Assembly: GCF_040045035.1 (NCBI RefSeq)
Contig: NZ_JBDZDS010000011.1
Location: forward strand, 62,001 to 126,000
From: Pseudaminobacter sp040045035
GTDB taxonomy: Bacteria > Pseudomonadota > Alphaproteobacteria > Rhizobiales > Rhizobiaceae
Reading direction: 5' to 3'
DNA length: 64,000 nt
Under the pieces are notes generated by a model. It was not told the DNA's origin and ran no database searches. It worked only from the letters and a program-made list of their open reading frames with translations. This document shows, one piece after another, positions 58,777 to 64,000 of this stretch; position 1 is the stretch's first letter; each line of letters opens with the position of its first letter. Position numbers and translations under genes: made by a program.

Positions 58777-59400
58777 TCACCGACCAGCGACCTTCTCCAG
58801 CAACTGGATGATGGCATCGCGCGCCTTCACCAACTCCGATGTAGGCCCAGACATGAAGATGCGGCCGGTCGCGCCGATCATCTGGACGTCGTTGATGATT
58901 GCTTCCGGCGCCACGCGTTCGGCCTCGTTGGCGGCCACGCAGGCGAACAAGGCGGGCGCCAGCTCGAACACGAGCAAGCTGTTGCCGGGTACCAGAATGG
59001 ACGCATCGCGCGAGCGGTTCAGGATGATCGCGTGCTGGTCGGACAGGTCCTCTATGATGTCGTGATAGTGGATGCTGGGGGCGAGCTGGTCCTCCGGCCG
59101 CGCGCCAATTCCTTCCAGAATGGCACGGCCGGCGGCTTCGAGTTCCTCCTTGTCGGAGGAATGCAGTTCGAGCAGCCCGAACTGCCTCTCTGTGTAGAGG
59201 ATGCCAGGCTCCATGTCGGGGGCCGCCTTCAGCGCAAGATCGGCGATGCGATGGATCGACAAGGCCGGCGCAACCTCGATGATCAGGCTGTGCTGACCCG
59301 CAAACGACGGATAGCCGCGCGCGCGGGTGGGCGAACTCAGATATGCGGCAAACTGGGGCTGTAGGTCGTAGATCGGCAGGTAGACCCGAAGTTCCGTCAT
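58777..59400 (-). CDS. Bacterial microcompartment shell protein, BMC-T (tandem, trimeric), copy 2
   Basis: 207-residue tandem-BMC-domain shell protein. The N-terminal copy covers about residues 1-95 (LYTERQFGLLELHSSDKEEL). The C-terminal copy ends with the canonical GATGRIFMSGPTSELVKARDAI. Two-domain length and these motifs give BMC-T rather than BMC-H. The ATG at 59400 (MTELRVYLPIYDLQPQ) parallels the start of the other BMC-T at 61177 (MAELRSFIFIDQLQPQ), so the two are paralogues. Trimers with a larger central pore tile the shell facets. Confidence 0.9.
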   Translation of the reverse strand: MTELRVYLPIYDLQPQFAAYLSSPTRARGYPSFAGQHSLIIEVAPALSIHRIADLALKAAPDMEPGILYTERQFGLLELHSSDKEELEAAGRAILEGIGARPEDQLAPSIHYHDIIEDLSDQHAIILNRSRDASILVPGNSLLVFELAPALFACVAANEAERVAPEAIINDVQMIGATGRIFMSGPTSELVKARDAIIQLLEKVAGR

Positions 59401-59519
59401 ATCGGACACTCCCACGGTGATTGTTCGGCAATGATCAGAAATGGCCGCAGCTTTTACCTCGCCGCCGAAAAACTCCGGCGTGCAAGCCCCGCGTCGACCA
59501 TCTCTCCTGTTCGTTGGTC

Positions 59520-59804
59520 CTACTTGGCCGCAACGGCGGTGAAGTACTTGGCCAGGTCCTGATGGGGACGCGGAATGACGTGCACGGCGACGACTTCGCC
59601 CACCGCGTTGCCAGCTTCGGCTCCCGCCTCGGTCGCCGCCTTGACCGCACCGACGTCGCCGCGGATCACCACCGACACGAGGCCGCCGCCCACTTCGTTG
59701 CGTGCGACGATCTCGACATTTGCCGCCTTGACCATGGCGTCCGCGCTTGCCAGCGCCGCCACGTAGCCGCGGGTCTCGATCATTCCGATTGCTAGATTAG
59801 CCAT
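59520..59804 (-). CDS. Bacterial microcompartment hexameric shell protein, BMC-H
   Basis: 94-residue single-domain BMC protein, close to PduA/CcmK type. Hallmarks: LAIGMIETRGYVAALASADA, NVEIVARNEVGGGLVSVVIR and GDVGAVKAATEAGAEA, with the C-terminal VHVIPRPHQDLAKYF. The pore-lining loop reads GGG where PduA-type proteins have GSG. Forms the main flat facets. The 119 bases to the next shell gene hold nothing obvious. Confidence 0.95.
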   Translation of the reverse strand: MANLAIGMIETRGYVAALASADAMVKAANVEIVARNEVGGGLVSVVIRGDVGAVKAATEAGAEAGNAVGEVVAVHVIPRPHQDLAKYFTAVAAK

Positions 59805-59862
59805 GGGTTCTCTCCTGATGATTTCTCAAATCCGTGATTTCGATGGACGGGCGCGAACGACG

Positions 59863-60108
59863 TCATTCCTGGGTCTCGTCGATCGAACCGATGATGAGGG
59901 CGTCGACTGGCGCCTTGATCTTGGTGAAGTAGGCGGCGGCCACCGAGCCTTGCGTCACCAGCACGGCCTCTCCCTGCGCGCAGCCCAATGGATCAAAGGC
60001 AACGAGGCTGGCGCCGCCCTCGGTGGTGACTTCCAGAAGCGCCCCGCCCGGCAGGGTTTCGATCGCCTTGGAAGACCAGACACGGCCGGTTACGCGTCCG
60101 CGGATCAT
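59863..60108 (-). CDS. Bacterial microcompartment vertex protein, BMC-P (EutN/CcmL family)
   Basis: 81-residue pentameric vertex protein. MIRGRVTGRVWSSKAIETLPG is the EutN/CcmL start, and the domain ends VDALIIGSIDE, the usual C-terminal strand. The ATG overlaps the accessory-protein stop by 4 bases (ATGA). Five-fold vertices need only a few copies, consistent with coupling to a low-abundance protein. Confidence 0.94.
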   Translation of the reverse strand: MIRGRVTGRVWSSKAIETLPGGALLEVTTEGGASLVAFDPLGCAQGEAVLVTQGSVAAAYFTKIKAPVDALIIGSIDETQE

Positions 60109-60554
60109 GATGTAGCCCTTTCGATCTTGATGCCTCGCCGACGCAATTCATCTTGTGCGAGCGGCGTCAGGCGAACCGTCTTTCCCACGCGCACGGCGAC
60201 CGTGCCTTCGGGCAGGTTGCGAATCTCGCGCTCATTTACCAGCCCGCGCTCGAAGCTGACGGGCGCGAGCGAGGGGCGCGGTTGCGGGCGCTCATATGCT
60301 TCGACAGTGGCTTGCGTCCCCATCATGGGAGCTGCCAGCCGGAAGACGTGCCGACCGTTCTCGATGTCGGCTCTCGCCCGGCTGTCGCTGGCAAGCGCCA
60401 GAATGCGTCGCACGAAGGCCGCCAGGTCCGCGTCGGACGCAAGCGTCACGCCTTCTTCGCGGATCTGCGGTGCGCTCTGCGGCCGCGCGACGCCGCGCGC
60501 GGCAAGCTCCTCGCGCAGCACCTCCCGGATCATGGCCCTTATGTCAACGGTCAT
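60105..60554 (-). CDS. Microcompartment accessory protein with N-terminal encapsulation-type helix
   Basis: 149-residue protein of no named family that I recognise. Residues 1-20 (MTVDIRAMIREVLREELAAR) form an amphipathic helix like the C-terminal tag of the neighbouring aldehyde dehydrogenase. A flexible linker follows. A second domain ends PEGTVAVRVGKTVRLTPLAQ and DELRRRGIKIER, a motif that seems to recur in BMC accessory proteins. It sits between BMC-T and BMC-P, the same slot as the hypothetical protein in mycobacterial RMM loci, as I recall. Probable roles are cargo scaffold or cargo enzyme; unproven. Confidence 0.75.
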   Translation of the reverse strand: MTVDIRAMIREVLREELAARGVARPQSAPQIREEGVTLASDADLAAFVRRILALASDSRARADIENGRHVFRLAAPMMGTQATVEAYERPQPRPSLAPVSFERGLVNEREIRNLPEGTVAVRVGKTVRLTPLAQDELRRRGIKIERATS

Positions 60555-60565
60555 CCCGGCTGCTC

Positions 60566-61177
60566 CTAGCGCGCGCCGTGAGCGCGCAGGGCAGCCTCTG
60601 CGGCATCGCGCGCGTTGCGGATTTCGGCCTCGTCGCCGGACAGGTAGAGCCGGCCGCTGGCGCCGATCATGCGGTAGTCGATCAGCTTGATGTTGGCCGC
60701 CTTCTCCGCCTCGTTGCAGGCGAGGATGGCATAGGAGGCTGGCTGGCATTCGAGCAGATAGAGGGACTCGCCGCCGACGATCATCGACCCCATCCGGTTG
60801 CGGTTGATGAGGAAGGCGTGCTGCGGATCGATGCGGGTGACGACCTTGGAAGCGAGTATCTCCGGGCGCTTGGCGTCGGCCTCGTCGGCACCGAGCACCG
60901 ACAGAACCGCCTGCGCCGCGGCCTTCACCTCCGCCGTCGAGCGGGAGTGGAATTCCAGGTAGCCGTACTGCCTCTCCACGACGAGCATGCCGGCGCGTAC
61001 GTCGGCGCCCTTCAGGGCAATGTCGGTGAGCGCCTCGATGTCGAGGCCAGGCGCGACCTCGATGATCTGAGCCGCCATGGCGCGACGGGGCAGCGCGCCC
61101 CTGATCCAGGTCGCCAGATAGGCGAGCGTCTGGGGCTGCAACTGGTCGATGAAAATGAAGGAGCGAAGCTCAGCCAT
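60566..61177 (-). CDS. Bacterial microcompartment shell protein, BMC-T (tandem, trimeric), copy 1
   Basis: 203-residue tandem-BMC protein. Halves are marked by LVVERQYGYLEFHSRSTAEV and by IGASGRLYLSGDEAEIRNAR. Starts MAELRSFIFIDQLQPQTLAY, paralogous to the gene at 58777-59400. Lies 4 bases downstream of the aldehyde dehydrogenase stop and 11 bases upstream of the accessory gene, so it belongs to one transcript. Two different BMC-T proteins imply two pore types. Confidence 0.92.
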   Translation of the reverse strand: MAELRSFIFIDQLQPQTLAYLATWIRGALPRRAMAAQIIEVAPGLDIEALTDIALKGADVRAGMLVVERQYGYLEFHSRSTAEVKAAAQAVLSVLGADEADAKRPEILASKVVTRIDPQHAFLINRNRMGSMIVGGESLYLLECQPASYAILACNEAEKAANIKLIDYRMIGASGRLYLSGDEAEIRNARDAAEAALRAHGAR

Positions 61178-61181
61178 GGGA

Positions 61182-62774
61182 TCAACGCTCCTTGAGCACG
61201 GCGCGAAGTTCTTCCGCGATCAGGCGGCGCAACTCGTCCCGCGCGGCATCGGACAAAGGTGAAGCGGCATTGCCGTTTGAGAAAGCCGCACTCGGTACCG
61301 GGCGGCGCGGCGCGGCACTTCCGGGCACGCCATCGGACGGCGCGGTGGGCAAGGGACCCTCGAAGTTCGGCCCCAAATTCTCGAAATTCCCGAATTTGAC
61401 GTCGGCCTCGGTGCTGTAGGCAATGCGCGACCAGTGAACGAGGTGCTGGGGGCCGACATTTTCGCCGATCGAGCTGCGGCCGAAATAGCCGGTGCCCACC
61501 GTGAATGTGGGAGCGAGGTTCGTGCCGAAGCCAGCCGCGCCCTGGCTGCAGGGGGAGTTGACCACAATGCGATAGGCTTCGACCGCGTTGCCGTAGGCCA
61601 TGATGACCGAAGGGTCGTTGGCGTGGATCGCGGCCGAATGTCCGGCACCCGTCATGCGCAGTATGGCGCGCGCATGGCTAAGCGCCTGGGTCCGGTTCTT
61701 GGCGACGTGATAGGCAAGGACCGGGCAGAGCTTTTCCTTGGACAGGCGCTCTTCGACGCCTATCTGGTCGATCGGCGTGACCAGGATGCGTGTCTTCTCG
61801 GGCACCCGTATGCCTGCGTCCTCGGCAATCAACACAGCGTCGCGGCCGACGCACTCGACGTTGAAGCCCCGCGGATGGAACAGCAGGGACCGCAGCCGTT
61901 CCGTCTCATCCGGCTCGCAAAAATAGGCCCCGGCGGCCTGCATGGAGCGCCGCAGCTGCTTGTCGACTTCGGGCAGCGTCAGCACCACGCTTTCGTTCGT
62001 GCACAGCACCGAATTGTCGAAGCTCTTGCCGTCGACGATGCGCCTCGCGGCCTTGTCGATGTCGGCGGAAGGGTCGACATAGACCGGCGCGTTGCCCGGC
62101 CCCACGCCGATCGCAGGGTTCGAGGAGGAATAGGCCGCCCGCACCACGGCGTTGCCGCCGGTGGCAAGGATGACGGAGGTCTTTGGCGAGGCCATGAACT
62201 CCTCGATCAAGGGGATGTTCGGCTCTTCCACGATCTGGATGATGGCGTCGGGCGCTCCGGCCGCGCGCGCGGCAGCCATGAGCGTATGGGCGGCGTCCAC
62301 GCAACAGGCGCGTGCGGCGGGATGCGGGCTGATGACGATGGCATTGCGCGTCATCAGCGCCAGCAGGACCTTGTAGTAGAGCGTGGCGACCGGGTTGGTG
62401 GAGGGCGTCAGTGCGAACACCACGCCGGCCGGGCGCGGGAGCTTGACCATCTTGGCTGCCGCATCGATGCGCGGATTGACGTAGTCGTCGTTGCGGTAGA
62501 ACTCGACGAGACCGGTCGAGGCCAGCTCATTCTTCAGCTTCTTGTGGGCGGCGACGCCAAAGCCGGTTTCCTCCACCGCCCAGTCGGCATATTTGCCGGC
62601 ATTCGCGTGAGCCGCCTTCGCGACGGCATCCACGATGGCCATGGTTGCATTGCGGTCATAGCGCTGGAATATCTGCCCGGCCCAGCGGGCCCGTTCCAGC
62701 ATCATGTCGGCACGGCCGTGCAGATCAGCCTTGCTGCCTGCAATATCCACGAGCGTTCTGATTTGCGGTTCCAT
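61182..62774 (-). CDS. Microcompartment aldehyde dehydrogenase (probably CoA-acylating) with C-terminal encapsulation peptide
   Basis: 530-residue aldehyde dehydrogenase of the PduP/EutE-like group. The catalytic cysteine is Cys258 in SFDNSVLCTNESVV, preceded by ILATGGNAVVRAAYSSSNPA and the GVGPGNAPVYVDPSAD loop typical of acylating enzymes. After about residue 470 comes a proline/serine/alanine linker and a final amphipathic helix (DELRRLIAEELRAVLKER), the pattern of a cargo-targeting peptide. The ATG overlaps the aminotransferase stop by 1 base (TGATG). Expected to convert the aldehyde made in the lumen to an acyl-CoA. Confidence 0.92.
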   Translation of the reverse strand: MEPQIRTLVDIAGSKADLHGRADMMLERARWAGQIFQRYDRNATMAIVDAVAKAAHANAGKYADWAVEETGFGVAAHKKLKNELASTGLVEFYRNDDYVNPRIDAAAKMVKLPRPAGVVFALTPSTNPVATLYYKVLLALMTRNAIVISPHPAARACCVDAAHTLMAAARAAGAPDAIIQIVEEPNIPLIEEFMASPKTSVILATGGNAVVRAAYSSSNPAIGVGPGNAPVYVDPSADIDKAARRIVDGKSFDNSVLCTNESVVLTLPEVDKQLRRSMQAAGAYFCEPDETERLRSLLFHPRGFNVECVGRDAVLIAEDAGIRVPEKTRILVTPIDQIGVEERLSKEKLCPVLAYHVAKNRTQALSHARAILRMTGAGHSAAIHANDPSVIMAYGNAVEAYRIVVNSPCSQGAAGFGTNLAPTFTVGTGYFGRSSIGENVGPQHLVHWSRIAYSTEADVKFGNFENLGPNFEGPLPTAPSDGVPGSAAPRRPVPSAAFSNGNAASPLSDAARDELRRLIAEELRAVLKER

Positions 62775-64000
62775 CAGTTGATCACCCGTCGCCCGCCCAT
62801 GATTTCCTTGCGCGCCAGATCGACGGCGATCTCGACCCGTCTGAGCAGGTCTTCCGCATCGTTCTGGGTCAGCAGGAGTCCGGGCTTGAATTGCAATACC
62901 CGCGGATCGAGCGTGGAGAAGATCGCCCATACGCCGTTCTGGTAGAGGTGCTTCATCACCGGCTTGGCGCCCTGCGGGTGGTTGAACTCCAGCCCCATGA
63001 CGACGCCATGCTGTCGGATGCCGATGAAGAAGTCGGAATATTCCGCCATGATCCGGTCAAGGCCGGCACGCAGGAAGTCGGCGATGAAATTCACCATGCT
63101 GCGCACTTCCGGCCGCTGGACGATTTCAAGCGTCTTCATCGCCACGATGCAGCCGAGCTCGGCGCCGCCCATGGTCGAGATGTGGCCGAACCCATCCTGT
63201 TTCAGCCAGCCGCCGCACTTCTCCGAGATCAGCACGCAGGCAATGGGGTACATCCCGCCCGAAATGCCCTTGCCGGTCACCATGATGTCCGGCACCACGC
63301 CATAGCGCATGCAGCCCCACATCTCGCCACAGCGCATCAGGCCCGTCTGGACCTCGTCGGCGATGTAGAGTGCGTCGTAACGCTCGCACAGCTTCTTCAC
63401 CGCCGGCAGATAGCCCTCGCGCGGCATCGGAAAACCGTAGGTGGCGGGGATGGTTTCCATGATGACCGCTGCCACGTCGCGCTTGCGCAGCGCGTCCTCC
63501 ATGGCGTTGAGGTCGTTGAAGGGTACCTGGACGAACTCGCCCGCGGTGTCTTCCGACAAGAAGAGCTTGGAGAAGCGATCATCGCCGGTCTTGAGCGCCA
63601 GGCCCGTGTGGCCGTGGTACGCCTTCACGATCGAGACGATCTTCTTCTTCTGCATGGCATGGCGCGCGGTCTTGAGCGCGATATCGATGGCTTCGCCGCC
63701 ACCCGAGCCATAGGCCGTATATTTGAAATCGGGACCCGGCGCGCAGGCCGCGAGCGCTTCGGCGAGCGCCGTGCGAGCCAGCGCCGGAAAATGGTGATTG
63801 CCCATGTCGAAGCGGGCCGTGCCAGCCTTCAGCACTTCCACCAGTTCGGGGTGACGATGGCCGAGATTATAGGTACCGCCATTGAGATGGACGTCGATCA
63901 GGCGGCGTCCGTCCATGTCGTAAAGGTAGTAGGCCTCGCGCCGATCGATAACGAGATCGACGCCCATGTCCTGCCAGTCCTGGGTCTTGCCCGGGTTCCA
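62774..64000 (-). CDS. Class III PLP-dependent aminotransferase-fold enzyme (possible amino-alcohol-phosphate phospho-lyase), 5' end cut by window
   Basis: At least 408 residues are encoded; the frame runs open to the window edge (WNPGKTQDWQDMGVDLV before the first in-window ATG at 63967). PLP signatures of class III: GSGGGEAIDIALKTAR, YHGHTG, ALYIADEVQTG (Asp) and the Schiff-base lysine in DIMVTGKGISGGMYPIA. It is the first visible gene of the microcompartment operon. In RMM microcompartments a class III enzyme acts as phospho-lyase on phosphorylated amino-2-propanol, giving the aldehyde. A plain transaminase cannot be excluded from sequence alone. Confidence 0.88.
   Translation of the reverse strand, partial: WNPGKTQDWQDMGVDLVIDRREAYYLYDMDGRRLIDVHLNGGTYNLGHRHPELVEVLKAGTARFDMGNHHFPALARTALAEALAACAPGPDFKYTAYGSGGGEAIDIALKTARHAMQKKKIVSIVKAYHGHTGLALKTGDDRFSKLFLSEDTAGEFVQVPFNDLNAMEDALRKRDVAAVIMETIPATYGFPMPREGYLPAVKKLCERYDALYIADEVQTGLMRCGEMWGCMRYGVVPDIMVTGKGISGGMYPIACVLISEKCGGWLKQDGFGHISTMGGAELGCIVAMKTLEIVQRPEVRSMVNFIADFLRAGLDRIMAEYSDFFIGIRQHGVVMGLEFNHPQGAKPVMKHLYQNGVWAIFSTLDPRVLQFKPGLLLTQNDAEDLLRRVEIAVDLARKEIMGGRRVIN

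Noticed and set aside
59814..60690. 295-residue plus-strand frame across BMC-P and the accessory gene
   Set aside because: Crosses two coupled minus-strand genes and has no domain; shadow.
1..64000. CRISPR arrays, tRNA or rRNA genes
   Set aside because: No regularly spaced direct repeats with unique spacers and no cloverleaf or rRNA sequence were recognised on reading; a dedicated RNA scan would settle it.

Overview
The window is GC-rich and has the codon bias and gene content of a Hyphomicrobiales (Rhizobiales) alphaproteobacterium, most like Mesorhizobium, Aminobacter or other Phyllobacteriaceae. The support is a rhizobial-style C-P lyase cluster with two phnE genes, a TamA/TamB pair, FNR/FixK boxes upstream of hemN and a universal stress gene, and mosaic palindromic intergenic repeats of the rhizobial type. 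The genus is inferred from gene content and recollection of families, not from a search.

Positions 1-3900 hold a GntR/FadR regulator, an amidase and an M14-type succinylglutamate desuccinylase/aspartoacylase homologue. Positions 3925-15536 are a phosphonate system: a Pho box, phnC-phnD-phnE1-phnE2, an M24 peptidase behind a FadR-type palindrome, and on the other strand phnG-H-I-J-K-L plus a hexapeptide acetyltransferase. Divergent phnF sits at the end, with a strong promoter and a candidate operator between it and phnG. phnM and phnN are not in the window. Positions 15865-30131 carry hemN behind a perfect FNR/FixK box, tamB and tamA, a guanidinium exporter (gdx/sugE) behind what reads as a guanidine-II riboswitch, a YhaN/YhaO-type Rad50/Mre11-like pair, a SIS-domain protein, and a universal stress protein behind a second FNR-type box.

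Positions 30341-43498 form a molybdenum/tungsten-cofactor and formate dehydrogenase region. It has a two-subunit NAD-type formate dehydrogenase whose beta chain is a NuoE-NuoF fusion, a TusA-like protein, a DMT transporter, moeA, fdhD, mobA, a MoeA fused to a periplasmic-binding-protein-like domain, a third short MoeA-like protein, and the tungstate-binding protein tupA. Directly upstream of tupA (43532-44477) is a decay zone. The 3' ends of a tungstate ABC ATPase and of a molybdate-sensing-type regulator are joined head to head by a deletion. They are followed by a DNA methyltransferase pseudogene and a DUF5681-like remnant.

Positions 44622-53771 are a polyol-type catabolic cluster: a DeoR/GlpR-like regulator, a GlpA-like FAD dehydrogenase with a BFD-type iron-sulfur tail, a second FAD oxidoreductase, a PotDABC-family importer and an FGGY kinase. 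The kinase's conserved N-terminus can only be reached from a non-canonical start codon. A 12-bp hairpin separates it from the last region.

Positions 53809-64000, all on the minus strand, are the most notable part: a bacterial microcompartment locus. In transcription order it reads class III aminotransferase (cut by the window edge), CoA-acylating-type aldehyde dehydrogenase with a C-terminal encapsulation peptide, BMC-T, a small accessory protein with a matching N-terminal helix, BMC-P, BMC-H, a second BMC-T, and then a branched-chain-amino-acid-type ABC importer (livG, binding protein, livF, livH, livM). Shell inventory and order resemble, as I recall it, the RMM (Rhodococcus/Mycobacterium) aminoalcohol microcompartment. 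The working model is import of a small amine or amino alcohol by the Liv-type system, lysis of its phosphorylated form by the PLP enzyme to an aldehyde inside the shell, and oxidation to an acyl-CoA. No amino-alcohol kinase, alcohol dehydrogenase or phosphotransacylase is visible before the edge.
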